A stretch of DNA of 27,765 nt from a virus. The notes below the pieces were generated by a model. The model had not been told where the DNA came from, did no database searches, and worked only from the letters and a program-made list of their open reading frames with translations. The stretch spans positions 1 through 27,765 of IMG/VR virus record IMGVR_UViG_3300008120_000298; one strand, 5' to 3'. Position numbers and translations under genes: made by a program. Below are positions 1 to 7,650 of this stretch, piece after piece; positions within the stretch are counted from its first letter, which is position 1; every line of letters starts with the position of its first letter.

Positions 1-125
1 TTTTCCAAGGCAATGATTCGGCCTTTAACCTTCGTGAGTTCCTCGTTCATAGACATCCACATTTTGATGATTGACCCAATCAGAGTGATTCCGGTTAAGG
101 CAATCGCGATGATTTCGTAGTTCAC
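1..125 (-). CDS. Small membrane protein with coiled-coil tail (partial, runs off left edge)
   Basis: The gene starts at a GTG (125-123) that overlaps the stop of the upstream gene as GTGA, and is still open at base 1; 41 codons are visible. Residues about 4-23 form one hydrophobic segment (IIAIALTGITLIGSII), followed by a charged stretch (MNEELTKVKGRIIALE) with heptad-like spacing. This layout, one N-terminal membrane helix and a short cytoplasmic coiled coil, is common in small phage proteins near tail-fibre and lysis genes. The precise role is unknown; it could be holin-associated or a membrane accessory. Its position after the fibre genes suggests late expression. Confidence 0.6.
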   Translation of the reverse strand, partial: MNYEIIAIALTGITLIGSIIKMWMSMNEELTKVKGRIIALE

Positions 126-256
126 TTCCCCTGGCCGCGATATGGTTTGACGTAATTCTTGCTGCTCTTCAGTTGCGATTGTTTCGTTTTCGCGTGTACA
201 CCCGGCCGGGATACTTCCCGCTCAATCCGCTGTACGATTTTCTGTGCTTTAGCCAT
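122..256 (-). CDS. Small basic protein of 44 residues
   Basis: It begins at ATG 256-254, overlapping the end of the upstream gene by 8 bases, and ends in a TGA that forms a GTGA overlap with the next start. The product is rich in Lys, Arg and Gln, with no membrane segment, and ends SSKNYVKPYRGQGK. From memory, similar short basic proteins with a C-terminal SKNYxKPYRGQG motif occur near tail genes of Bacteroidetes phages, but I know no function for them. The tight overlaps on both sides make a real gene likely despite its size. Confidence 0.6.
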   Translation of the reverse strand: MAKAQKIVQRIEREVSRPGVHAKTKQSQLKSSKNYVKPYRGQGK

Positions 257-446
257 TGGGGTAGTCAGGTGGGATGCCCGTGATTGGGCGGTAAAAAATA
301 TCCTCGGGTGCCTCGTACCAATCCCCGATGTGAATGTTCATGTCCACGTCTTCCATCACAAGGTCGTGCGGATGTGGGTACGCAGGTGGCTCGTCCGCCA
401 AAATGCGGTCGATGACATAATTGTCTTTGATTACGACGTAAATCAT
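249..446 (-). CDS. Small tail-fibre-associated protein (65 residues)
   Basis: ATG 446-444 shares one base with the TAA of the glycine-rich gene (TAATG), which favours this start over one further upstream. The product starts MIYVVIKDNYVIDRI, has a His/Pro-rich middle (PPAYPHPHDLVMED) and ends in a Trp-containing segment (GDWYEAPEDIFYRP). Short proteins of this form often follow adhesin genes in Bacteroidetes phages, so a chaperone or fibre-tip role is possible. That is inference from position only. Confidence 0.6.
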   Translation of the reverse strand: MIYVVIKDNYVIDRILADEPPAYPHPHDLVMEDVDMNIHIGDWYEAPEDIFYRPITGIPPDYPNG

Positions 447-1405
447 TAGATGGTGTATTCGATTACAAAACAAAGACCTCCGGCCCCACTTCCTCCTGCT
501 CCGCTTGCGTTTCCGTTGCGGGAACCACCTCCTCCGGAACCCGCTCCTCCATACAAACCTCCATTACCTCCGTTGCCCCCTGTGCCAGTAATAGAACTTG
601 CTCCACTTCCTCCGCTTACACCCAACTTGTAACTTGGAGAAAGGGCTGCGATACGGGGAGGCCATACCATGCGGTCTACCGCGTTATTGGTGCCGTTCAA
701 CCCGTTCGCGCCCGCTCCTCCGCCACCCTGAATCCTTGTGGTGGCGGTTCCATTGAACAAGTAAAACTGGTTGCCTTGGTTGCCTGTACCGATGGAGTTT
801 GAGGTAGTGTTGCCACCTCCTGATGGCGCGCCTAACACGTTGACTACTTGGTCTCCGAAGTTGGTTGCTAACGATTGCGATTGACCCGAGGAACCCTGCC
901 CGCCTGCGGCACTCGCGCTCCTTCCCTCTGAACCCGGAAAACCACCCCAGCCATAGGCGGGTGTGTGGCTATTGATTTGACGTTGCCCGCCGCCCAATCG
1001 GTTAGTTGCGCCTAACCCTCCCAACGCCATACAATGCGACCCAAACGACGTGTTGCCGCCTGTGCCTCCATTGTTGCCTACGGTGCTTGCCGTTAACTGC
1101 GGTGTGCCTCCTGTCCCCCCTGCTCCGATAGTTACGGTTTCTGTGGCTCCTAAAGAGGCGGCCATAACTTGCGTCCATGAAATAGACGGTGCGCCTCCGC
1201 CGCCTCCGCCAGGTGCTGCAACGCCACTTCCGAACTGCCCGCCCGATGCGCCTCCGCCGCCTGCGCCTAAACACAGAACCTCGATAAAGACAAGGCCCGA
1301 TGGCTTTGTCCATGTGTCTCCACTTACATACTGCCTCAAGGTTTGAGTTAGCGTTCCGCCTCCCCCGCTTGGGTTGTTTGCAGGCAATGCAAATTCGCCT
1401 ATCAT
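446..1405 (-). CDS. Glycine-rich tail-tip adhesin
   Basis: 319 residues. After a short N-terminal segment comes the sequence WTKPSGLVFIEVLCLGAGGG at about 32-51, a signature of the phage glycine-rich domain family found at fibre tips and in T4 Gp38-like adhesins. The remainder is dominated by runs of Gly broken by Ser, Asn, Ala and Thr (GAGGTGG, GGGGAGANG, GGNGGNGG, GAGSGGGG). In that family such runs pack as polyglycine helices and the variable loops between them bind the host receptor. The start overlaps the stop of the repeat-fibre gene as ATGA, so the two are probably co-translated. This is the best candidate for the receptor-binding protein. The complement is Pro-rich and free of stops over long stretches, purely because of the Gly codons. 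Confidence 0.8.
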   Translation of the reverse strand: MIGEFALPANNPSGGGGTLTQTLRQYVSGDTWTKPSGLVFIEVLCLGAGGGGASGGQFGSGVAAPGGGGGGAPSISWTQVMAASLGATETVTIGAGGTGGTPQLTASTVGNNGGTGGNTSFGSHCMALGGLGATNRLGGGQRQINSHTPAYGWGGFPGSEGRSASAAGGQGSSGQSQSLATNFGDQVVNVLGAPSGGGNTTSNSIGTGNQGNQFYLFNGTATTRIQGGGGAGANGLNGTNNAVDRMVWPPRIAALSPSYKLGVSGGSGASSITGTGGNGGNGGLYGGAGSGGGGSRNGNASGAGGSGAGGLCFVIEYTI

Positions 1406-2745
1406 TGTTTGTAGATGTTAAGTGTGACCGTAATTGTGGCAGCAGGAGCGTTCGTGCTGTAAATCTTCACCGCTCCTGAACTGCTATCTGTTTGAGGCAA
1501 CATCTGCGCTGTGCGAATAGTGGCCGCGCTTGCGTTATCGGGAATGATATTCACAATGCTCGTTGATGTAATCGCCGCGTCAGAAATGCTTGCTTCATAA
1601 ACCCCCGAAACCAAACTCCACGCACCCGTGGCTACCGTCTTTCCTGTTACTTGGGTGATGGATGGAATCGTTGGTTTATTTAGGATTTGGGCATCCCCGC
1701 TGACGGCATTCCAATCAGCGTTGACGTTGACCTCTGCACCCGCCGCGATGCCGTCGAGTTTCGTTTTGTCTGCCGATGACATGGATCCATCCGCCGATGT
1801 GGTTGCGGCCGTGATACTGATTGCTGGCGTAGTGCCTCCGCTGCTTACGATAGGAGCAGTTCCGGTAACGGAGGATACAATAGTCGGTTTGTTGAGGATT
1901 TGCGCATCGCCGCTTACCGCGTTCCAATCCGCGTTCACATTCACCTCTGCACCTGCCGCGATGCCATCTAACTTTGTTTTGTCAGCAGCGGACATAGACC
2001 CTGCCGCGCTTATGGTCGCCGCTGTGATGCTGATGGCCGGGGTAGTTCCCCCACTACTTACAATCGGGGCTGTGCCACTCACCGAGGCAACCGCCGCCCC
2101 TGCCGTTACGCTTGTGAGTTTGGTGCGCTCGGCAGAGGTAAGGAATAAGTTAGTCGTTCCTTGGGTGATGCCATCCGAGGTTCCGGATAAATTACTGGTA
2201 GCCAAAGACCGCCATTCCGAGGTGTGGGTGGCATCGTCGTAAACAGCCACGTTCCCCGTCACCCCCCGCGCTACGGGAAGGGTGTAATCGTTTGAGGTAG
2301 GGCCAACCTTCAAAGCAGGAAACAGCGATTGGCTCGGGCCGATAGTTGCCGCTGTAGATCCGTTGACCGTGAATATCGCTTTCTGATTTGTAGAATCGAT
2401 TTCGAGCTTGTTGCTCGTATCCACCTGCAATCCTGTAACGGTCGCCACGGGGTACTTCAACACGGCCTTGATAGCGTTGATGTTATTCTCCGCAGCCGTC
2501 AAATCCTGGTCAATCGAATCCCCGGTCGTGCCTACCCGCTTAATTTCCGTGCTGTCCAAAGACACCGCGCCCGTTTCCCCGTTGACACTTACCACAGGGG
2601 CTTTGGTCATCAGGTTGGCGACCGTGATTTTCTTGGACGTTCCTGCCGCGCCTCCGCTTGTATCGGATATATCTACCAAATATGCCCAATCCCCGTCGGC
2701 CGGGGTGGTGAGTGTGGTTTGATCTGTGAGTTTACTTTCGGCCAT
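1402..2745 (-). CDS. Tail fibre protein with duplicated 71-residue module
   Basis: 447 residues, low in Cys and rich in Thr, Ser, Ala and Val, as expected for a trimeric fibre. The N-terminal part contains VVSVNGETGAVSL, a motif common in phage fibre shafts. The middle holds two near-identical 71-residue modules, each with GTAPIVSSGGTTPAISITAA followed by DKTKLDGIAAGAEVNVNADW and AVSGDAQILNKPTI; this AGAEVNVNADW/NKPTI type of repeat is widespread in tail fibres. The C-terminus (about 375-447) is a separate beta-rich segment. It lies between the connector gene and the glycine-rich adhesin, so it probably forms the shaft to which the tip attaches. Confidence 0.85.
   Translation of the reverse strand: MAESKLTDQTTLTTPADGDWAYLVDISDTSGGAAGTSKKITVANLMTKAPVVSVNGETGAVSLDSTEIKRVGTTGDSIDQDLTAAENNINAIKAVLKYPVATVTGLQVDTSNKLEIDSTNQKAIFTVNGSTAATIGPSQSLFPALKVGPTSNDYTLPVARGVTGNVAVYDDATHTSEWRSLATSNLSGTSDGITQGTTNLFLTSAERTKLTSVTAGAAVASVSGTAPIVSSGGTTPAISITAATISAAGSMSAADKTKLDGIAAGAEVNVNADWNAVSGDAQILNKPTIVSSVTGTAPIVSSGGTTPAISITAATTSADGSMSSADKTKLDGIAAGAEVNVNADWNAVSGDAQILNKPTIPSITQVTGKTVATGAWSLVSGVYEASISDAAITSTSIVNIIPDNASAATIRTAQMLPQTDSSSGAVKIYSTNAPAATITVTLNIYKQ
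1657..2082 (-). repeat. Direct repeat, 2 x 213 bp, inside the tail fibre gene
   Basis: Two in-frame copies: 2082-1870 and 1869-1657 (period 213 bases, 71 codons). The encoded modules differ at only a few residues, but the DNA differs at many third positions. For example, the aligned stretches beginning at 1683 and 1896 show several synonymous changes. Confidence 0.85.
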
Positions 2746-2747
2746 AA

Positions 2748-3311
2748 TCAGTAGAGTTTGATGTTAGCCCCCAATGCAAACGCTTTGGTTTTGTTGGGCC
2801 ACGGGTACGGAGGATACACGTTGATGCCGCTGAAGTAGTTTCTGACCGTCGGCACGATGTCCGGCCCCGTGTTTGTGTTGTACTCGGGGAACAGGGTCGT
2901 GTTGTACAACAGGTAATCGACCATCTGTTCGCGGTAAAACTCTGCGATATGCGTAGCGGTATCCACTACGGGTTTGATGTCCTCCCGGTTGGCTGGGCTG
3001 CCCTGCTCGCTCGATGGAACGCTTACCGCGTTATTCGAGAATCGTACCCGCAGCACGTAGGCCATCTGCGCAAAGACAAACTGCACCAACGCAGGTTGGA
3101 TGTACTCCACCACGAGCGTTTGGTAGTTGCCCGTGAGCGTGTTGTTTTGGATTTTGGTCTTCAGGGCCGCATCCAACTTCGTTCCTAAATAGGGCAAAAC
3201 CTCTTTGGCTTGCACCATAACAATCACGGGGCGGATGAGGTTCTCATCTACCGCGCTACCCAACAGGGTATCCTTTTTGACCTTTTCGGCCGACACATAT
3301 AGAGTTGCCAT
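2748..3311 (-). CDS. Head-tail connector / head completion protein (DUF6712-like)
   Basis: 187 residues, lying just downstream of the portal and its frameshift extension. The N-terminal half is helical (AEKVKKDTLLGSAVDENLIR; VEYIQPALVQFVFAQMAY). The C-terminal half contains FYREQMVDYLLYNTTLFPEY and ends with a Pro/Tyr-rich tail (NVYPPYPWPNKTKAF). This arrangement matches the DUF6712-type putative adaptor proteins of Bacteroidetes phages, which I recognise by pattern, not by a search. The position directly after the portal supports a role on the head side of the neck. Confidence 0.65.
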   Translation of the reverse strand: MATLYVSAEKVKKDTLLGSAVDENLIRPVIVMVQAKEVLPYLGTKLDAALKTKIQNNTLTGNYQTLVVEYIQPALVQFVFAQMAYVLRVRFSNNAVSVPSSEQGSPANREDIKPVVDTATHIAEFYREQMVDYLLYNTTLFPEYNTNTGPDIVPTVRNYFSGINVYPPYPWPNKTKAFALGANIKLY

Positions 3312-3312
3312 T

Positions 3313-3933
3313 TTATTGCATTTCGATTGGTGCTATACCTTCCACTCCCGGCTGGGGAACATACGGGTTATTGCCCACTAACATCATAACAGAATCCCAT
3401 TCATCCGCAACGGGGATGTCGCCCATCCACGCATCGGCCGCTTCCCCATCCGGGGCGTAGATTTTGCCACCTTTCCACTCAAAAATATCGTACGTGCTTT
3501 CGCCCTTGGCAGCAAATTCTCCGTTGATTCCATCCGCACTCATGTCCGCAATATCCTCGTATCGGTATTGGAAACCTTCCTCGGATAGGCCCACCATATT
3601 GACGCAAAAATCCCGGCTTACACCTGTCTTGCTGACCGTGGTGGAATCGAGTTGGCAGTACGCATAGCGCAGGGCAAAGAAATACCCGTTCGGGCTAATC
3701 ACATCGCCCCAATCGCTGAACTCCGTATGGTTATCATACGAGGCCAACGTGCCTGGCGAATCGCTGAATTTCTGACGTTGGAATATCCTGTGGTCGTGAA
3801 TCGGCTCATCCACCCTTTCGCGGCGAAATAACCTCCATCCTGGGGGTGTGGGCGGTGCCTTATCAGCGAGGAAATTTAGCCACACCTCTGACTGACCAAC
3901 TGAAATTCTTTCGGGCCGTTCACGACCGAAGTT
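3313..3933 (-). CDS. -1 frame extension of the portal (C-terminal domain)
   Basis: This frame is open from the A9 run through 3313. It has no ATG near its beginning; the first candidate start is a GTG at 3885. Read through a -1 slip at the A9 run, the portal would gain 206 residues, for a fusion of about 576. The domain includes WLNFLADKAPPTPPGW, then SRDFCVNMVG with YRYEDIADMS, then YDIFEWKGGKIYAPDGEAAD. The RDFC...EDI...GGK pattern is one I recall from the C-terminal part of portal or minor head proteins in other Bacteroidetes phages. It could instead be translated separately from GTG 3885, which overlaps the portal stop by 10 bases. Confidence 0.65.
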   Translation of the reverse strand, partial: NFGRERPERISVGQSEVWLNFLADKAPPTPPGWRLFRRERVDEPIHDHRIFQRQKFSDSPGTLASYDNHTEFSDWGDVISPNGYFFALRYAYCQLDSTTVSKTGVSRDFCVNMVGLSEEGFQYRYEDIADMSADGINGEFAAKGESTYDIFEWKGGKIYAPDGEAADAWMGDIPVADEWDSVMMLVGNNPYVPQPGVEGIAPIEMQ

Positions 3934-5042
3934 TTTTTTTCCTCGTCCATAAAGGCAGCGGGGACGAGTTTCTTGAACTCCAAAGGCAGCGTGATGTTCG
4001 CAGCGGAAAGTACGGGCCGGATGCCATCGAGCAGGATTTCTTGAAACGGCAGAATCACCGTCTTCAGCATAAGCTCGTACGCATCTTTCATTTCATCGGC
4101 GTTGCTGCCGAATCCCGTATCCCCCCGCAACCCAAACAAAAGTGGCGAGGTGACGCGATGCCCCGACAGAACTTTCAAGCTCACCTCTTTCGATAGGTAA
4201 TCATATAGGCGGTGTGGATCGGGAATGTTGAACGGCTCGACCGTAGGTGCGTTCTCTTTGTCATCGTTGTACACGATGAGCATACGCCCTGCATTTTCCG
4301 CCCCGCTAAATTTCGCGTTGATAGCACGCTCCATTTCCACCCGCTCATCGTCCGTAGGTTGCCCGTTATTGAACGAAATCATCATCGAAGGGAACAGGCC
4401 ATTCTTGATGCTGGCGAGGTGGTATTCGGCGATGTTTTTGTCCAACTCAATATACTTCGTCGAACCCACATAGTCCGGGATGCCGTAGTAAAAATCGATG
4501 GGGCTGTAGACCTTAATGTGAATCAGGTGCGAGGCAGCCGTGCGGTCATCCGTGCTGAAAGCCGGGATGGGTTGTGGCTCGCTGCGGCCCGCGTTTACCT
4601 CTGCCCAGTTTGTCGAGTAGTAAAACGTGGGAACCTCGTCCTGATCATCGGCTTTGCCACAACGCACATAGGAGGCAGGGATGTGGTTCGTCTCTGCGAT
4701 GGTGCTGCGGTCTTGGCTCCAAATCACTTGGAAATAGCAGTTGCCGTACAACTTGAGGTCGTGGGCGGCACGCTTCATACAATCCTTTTTGAAAAGCCCC
4801 TGCAACTTCAGCCACTGATCCACGTGGGCATCTTTGTCAGGGGAATCCAAACCCTCCCCGTAAATCATGTCCCCGATGCCCTTAATGATAGCGGAGTTCA
4901 TCGCGGAATTGATATACAAATCCTCCAAGTAGTAAGGGTAGGCGTTGTCGTCTCCGTAGAACGCCCACTCTTTATTGTTCGTGACGAACGCGCTGCCTAA
5001 CTCCGGCCCGTAATTGAGGACGCTTAATGTAATCTTACTCAT
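3876..5042 (-). CDS. Portal protein (zero-frame product)
   Basis: 388 residues in the zero frame. Portal-like features are the N-terminal helical clip region (YINSAMNSAIIKGIGDMIYG), the central ELDKNIAEYHLASIKNGLFP, and the C-terminal helix SNADEMKDAYELMLKTVILP followed by FQEILLDGIRPVL. In PBSX/HK97-like portals this last helix lines the channel. The zero frame ends 18 residues after an A9 run, in a sequence unlike a portal terminus (EFQLVSQRCG), while the -1 frame continues into a family-like domain. The active portal may therefore be a frameshifted form or a mixture of both. The gene lies unusually far downstream of the terminase and after the capsid gene. Confidence 0.85.
   Translation of the reverse strand: MSKITLSVLNYGPELGSAFVTNNKEWAFYGDDNAYPYYLEDLYINSAMNSAIIKGIGDMIYGEGLDSPDKDAHVDQWLKLQGLFKKDCMKRAAHDLKLYGNCYFQVIWSQDRSTIAETNHIPASYVRCGKADDQDEVPTFYYSTNWAEVNAGRSEPQPIPAFSTDDRTAASHLIHIKVYSPIDFYYGIPDYVGSTKYIELDKNIAEYHLASIKNGLFPSMMISFNNGQPTDDERVEMERAINAKFSGAENAGRMLIVYNDDKENAPTVEPFNIPDPHRLYDYLSKEVSLKVLSGHRVTSPLLFGLRGDTGFGSNADEMKDAYELMLKTVILPFQEILLDGIRPVLSAANITLPLEFKKLVPAAFMDEEKKTSVVNGPKEFQLVSQRCG
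3931..3942 (-). other. Candidate -1 frameshift site (A9 run) in the portal gene
   Basis: On the minus strand GG is followed by nine A and then C. Zero-frame codons read GAA AAA AAA ACT; a -1 slip gives AAC TTC GGT and continues open to 3313. A AAA AAA is a classic slippery heptamer. Ribosomal slippage, polymerase slippage on A9, or a one-base homopolymer undercall in the assembly would each explain the break. Confidence 0.6.
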
Positions 5043-5385
5043 CTACGTACACGTGGTTAGGGCTTTGGGCGGGGTTGTATTCCACAAAGGTACTTTCCGT
5101 TAGGGGTGTTCCGTTGCATACATAGGCCAAATGTCTCTGCAACAATGGCCCTGCTACGGTCTCGTTTACTCCAACAATATACATCCCTTCAGGCAACCCC
5201 TCGAAATCGTAAATGTACTCCGTGGCTCGCTCCGTGACGCTGTTCACATCGATGTCAAAGGTGAACGTCTCTTGAGTTACAAGGTGCTTGAAGTCAAAGA
5301 AATTTCGATCCCCAGGCAACGCTGTAGGATAGTACAAATAGAAGGTTGTATAGTTGTCTTTGCCTTGTGCTGTGATGAGTATCAT
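5035..5385 (-). CDS. Hypothetical beta-rich structural protein
   Basis: 116 residues, unrecognised. It has alternating hydrophobic strands (NYTTFYLYYPTALPG, ETFTFDIDVNS, EYIYDFEGLPEGMYIVGVNE) and the EGLPEGMYIV turn seen in Ig-like or jelly-roll folds, then ends in an acidic tail (HVYVDE). It is the first gene after the terminator at 5399-5427, and its end overlaps the portal start by 8 bases. Its place between tail tube and portal suggests a virion component such as a head decoration or neck protein, but this is inference. Confidence 0.6.
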   Translation of the reverse strand: MILITAQGKDNYTTFYLYYPTALPGDRNFFDFKHLVTQETFTFDIDVNSVTERATEYIYDFEGLPEGMYIVGVNETVAGPLLQRHLAYVCNGTPLTESTFVEYNPAQSPNHVYVDE

Positions 5386-5398
5386 GTCTCAAAGATGC

Positions 5399-5427
5399 AA
5401 AAAAGGGGCAGCACTTTTGCCGCCCCT
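5399..5427 (-). terminator. Rho-independent terminator after the capsid/tail-tube genes
   Basis: On the minus strand a 9-bp stem (AGGGGCGGC / GCTGCCCCT, 6-base loop) is followed by six T. One stem pair is G-T on the minus strand but A-C on the plus strand, so the hairpin is better on the minus strand, as expected for the gene direction. It lies about 20 bases past the tail-tube stop and before the next gene. Confidence 0.8.
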
Positions 5428-5448
5428 TTCCACTTAACCAAACCGAAC

Positions 5449-5994
5449 TTAATCGACCGTAATACCCGTGATGTTATCAAACGGATCTGCCGCTGTTCCG
5501 GCTGCACCATAGTAGCACATCTGACGTTCACGGCCCGTAAACTCCAGCGTGATACCTTTCATATCATTCATCGCAGTTCCTGAAGCAAAGGAACCGCTCG
5601 TCACATCCATCCCGTTACGTGCGCCCAACAGATAGAGTTGGTCATCGTTGTCGAGTACCCAAATGTTAGGGCGGCCATACGTGAGGTTTTGCACCTCCAA
5701 AATGTCCGTTGCGCTTGGATGCTGCAATACAATAGTCAACTTTTGGCTGTAGTAATACGTGCCATTGTTGATGTCCGTGTTGATGCTGATTTCAAAATTG
5801 GACAACTCGGGACGCAAATCGTACTCGTAAACGGTCAGGCCCGTTCCCGAGGTAACGACGGTAATCGTGTTGCCTGTGGCCGCGAATCCTGTCAATGCAG
5901 GAACATCCGCGTAGTTTTGAATGTACACCTTACGGATGCCGCCTAACTGATTCTTACAATCAATCGTGCGGCCCGTGGTAATGTTACAAGGCAT
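5449..5994 (-). CDS. Major tail (tube) protein candidate
   Basis: 181 residues, beginning MPCNITTGRTIDCKNQLGG. The body is beta-rich (VYIQNYADV, FEISINTDINNGTYYYSQ, LTIVLQHPSA) with the segment ILEVQNLTYGRPNIWVLDND and a C-terminal region with MKGITLEFTGRERQ. The size, predicted beta content and closing FTGRER-type segment fit tail-tube or minor structural proteins in Bacteroidetes siphophages. It directly follows the capsid gene, and a strong terminator follows it, consistent with high expression of the capsid-tube block. A head decoration protein is the main alternative. Confidence 0.65.
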   Translation of the reverse strand: MPCNITTGRTIDCKNQLGGIRKVYIQNYADVPALTGFAATGNTITVVTSGTGLTVYEYDLRPELSNFEISINTDINNGTYYYSQKLTIVLQHPSATDILEVQNLTYGRPNIWVLDNDDQLYLLGARNGMDVTSGSFASGTAMNDMKGITLEFTGRERQMCYYGAAGTAADPFDNITGITVD

Positions 5995-6001
5995 CGTTCA
6001 A

Positions 6002-7000
6002 TTACGCTACCCAGGTTGCACCAACAATGGCATCGGCAGCGATACGCGATTGTACGCCCAACGCGAACCGCATCACGATACGGATGTTGTCCGATCCATC
6101 GTATTGGTAGGTCGGAATCCATTGGATGTCGGTTTGGTCGGTTCCTACGTTCGAGCCGTACACGAGGTTTTCCTTGTAGGTCAACACAATCGCATCGTCG
6201 AACATACCTGGGCAGACGTTGATGGGAACACCCATAAAGCCAATGCCGTCGAAGTTCTGCGCGGTTGCGAGGTTGTTGATGCCGAGGTTATTGGCCGTAA
6301 CTCCTGCGCCCAAACCTGCAAGTTGCTGGCAGTATAGAGCGTAGGTCTTTTTGTTCACGTAGAACGCCAAACCCGGCTTGGACAAGATACCCGGCTTATC
6401 GGTTGCGGCCTTCGTGTACACCACGTTGAACTGCGTGATGGCGTTTGCATTCGTGACAGAAGCGATGTCTACGGTCGTGGCTCCTGCCAAACCTGCTGCC
6501 GCCAAACCTGCGGAATCGAAAGTACCATCGTTCGACAGGAACCCTGCACCAAAGACGGTGCCACCCTGCCACAGGTTATTTTCGATGTTTTCAGCGGTCT
6601 TCGCTGCAACCTCGGCCAACGTAAAGTTGACAAACTCCGGGGTCATCACATTCGTGGTAGCCCGTGCAGTTGCTGCTCCGTGCCATCCCGGATAGACGGT
6701 CTTGCGGCAAATTTCCTCATTCACCATGAGGTCTTTCAGCGTCAAAACCTTCTCACCGATGGTCAACGATGCGTTGTCATCAAACGCACACGCTGCTGCT
6801 TGCAGAGTGTCCGTTACTGCAAGCGTAGGAAGTACGGCCTTGTAGTGGATGCCTTCCATCACGGTCACAAATCCTTTGGCGACGGTATCGTTTGATTTCG
6901 TTGCTGCTGCCAAAATGGGGTACTTCAGTTCCCCTGCGTAGGTCGTCGTTCCTGCGTTAATATCGAAATGCCGACGACGGGTGTTAATTCCAAAACTCAT
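6002..7000 (-). CDS. Major capsid protein
   Basis: 332 residues from ATG 7000-6998. I chose this start because it lies 1 base after the TGA of the scaffold gene and begins MSFGINTRRRHFDINAG, a capsid-like N-terminus; an in-frame upstream extension would overlap the scaffold gene and reads like shadow sequence. The protein has LKDLMVNEEICRKTVYPGW, a long helical segment (FTLAEVAAKTAENIENNLWQ) and a C-terminal beta-rich part with MGVPINVCPGMFDD and IVMRFALGVQSR, as in HK97-fold proteins. The position after a scaffold-like gene supports the call. Confidence 0.85.
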   Translation of the reverse strand: MSFGINTRRRHFDINAGTTTYAGELKYPILAAATKSNDTVAKGFVTVMEGIHYKAVLPTLAVTDTLQAAACAFDDNASLTIGEKVLTLKDLMVNEEICRKTVYPGWHGAATARATTNVMTPEFVNFTLAEVAAKTAENIENNLWQGGTVFGAGFLSNDGTFDSAGLAAAGLAGATTVDIASVTNANAITQFNVVYTKAATDKPGILSKPGLAFYVNKKTYALYCQQLAGLGAGVTANNLGINNLATAQNFDGIGFMGVPINVCPGMFDDAIVLTYKENLVYGSNVGTDQTDIQWIPTYQYDGSDNIRIVMRFALGVQSRIAADAIVGATWVA

Positions 7001-7001
7001 A

Positions 7002-7616
7002 TCACAACCAATTTTTAAGTGCTGCAAATACCCGGCTCTTTGCGTCTCCATCCTGCGGAATCGCAACCTGTGCGACACGACCCTGTGGGCGACGAGAAAG
7101 TTTTTGGGCGGCGGGTGCTGCGCCCATCTGTGCGAGTTGCTTACGCAATTCGACAATCGTAGCCCGCTGGCGACGGATCACCTGGGCGGACATATCGGTA
7201 CGGCCTTCCGAGCTGAAGCCACGCTCACGGGTGGGGCGTGCTGCCCGACGTTCGCGGCGTGCCATCAATTCCTCACGGCTGAAATTCCGCTCACGCGATG
7301 CGAGACCTTCCCGACGAAATGAACGCTCACGGGAAGCGTAGAATCCACCTTTCCGGCTCATACGTTGTGCGCGGCGCATCCGCGATGCTTCAGTTTTTTG
7401 GGGTTCTGACGCGCCCCCTGCGTTTACTAAATCTTGTGCCATTTGAAATACGGCTTCTGCTTGGTCGGCGGATAGCCCCATATCCACCAAAAGTTGAACA
7501 AATTGTGACTGGGAATCCGGGGCAGATTCCTCTGTGGTCTCGCTGGTTTCAGCGGTTGCTTCAGGAGCAGTTTCCTCGAAGTTGCGGCGATGCCGCTTAA
7601 AAAGTGTACGTGCCAT
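7002..7616 (-). CDS. Putative scaffolding protein
   Basis: 204 residues from ATG 7616-7614. The N-terminal 40 residues after MARTLFKRHRR are acidic and rich in Thr, Ser and Glu (ETAPEATAETSETTEESAPD). Then comes a short helical domain (QFVQLLVDMGLSADQAEAVF) and a long Arg-rich, repeat-like region (SRERSF, SRERNF, ARRERR, TRERGF), and finally a helix (IRRQRATIVELRKQLAQM). An acidic N-terminus, basic helical C-terminus and location immediately upstream of the capsid gene fit a phage scaffold. The Arg-rich repeats could contact capsid or DNA. No catalytic motif is visible. Confidence 0.7.
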   Translation of the reverse strand: MARTLFKRHRRNFEETAPEATAETSETTEESAPDSQSQFVQLLVDMGLSADQAEAVFQMAQDLVNAGGASEPQKTEASRMRRAQRMSRKGGFYASRERSFRREGLASRERNFSREELMARRERRAARPTRERGFSSEGRTDMSAQVIRRQRATIVELRKQLAQMGAAPAAQKLSRRPQGRVAQVAIPQDGDAKSRVFAALKNWL

Positions 7617-7621
7617 TCTTT

Positions 7622-7650
7622 TAAATATAAGTTCGTTCCTTGGCTTCAAA
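7622..7650 (-). promoter_or_regulatory. Possible promoter before the scaffold/capsid genes
   Basis: On the minus strand TTTG (7650-7647), a 17-base spacer and TATATTTA (7629-7622) resemble the Bacteroidetes -33/-7 pattern with one mismatch in the -7 box. It lies just upstream of ATG 7616. The spacer is on the short side. Confidence 0.35.

Noticed and set aside
1050-1346. Proline-rich plus-strand frames opposite the glycine-rich adhesin
   Set aside because: Gly codons (GGN) read as Pro-rich sequence on the other strand; no sign of a real gene.
4212-5000. Long plus-strand reading frame (262 codons) opposite the portal gene
   Set aside because: It lies wholly antisense to a convincing portal gene, has no family motif, and all other genes are on the minus strand.
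5391-5400. CATCTTTG on the minus strand before the gene at 5035-5385 as a promoter
   Set aside because: The first base of the -7 box differs, no TTG lies at the right distance, and the leader would be too short.
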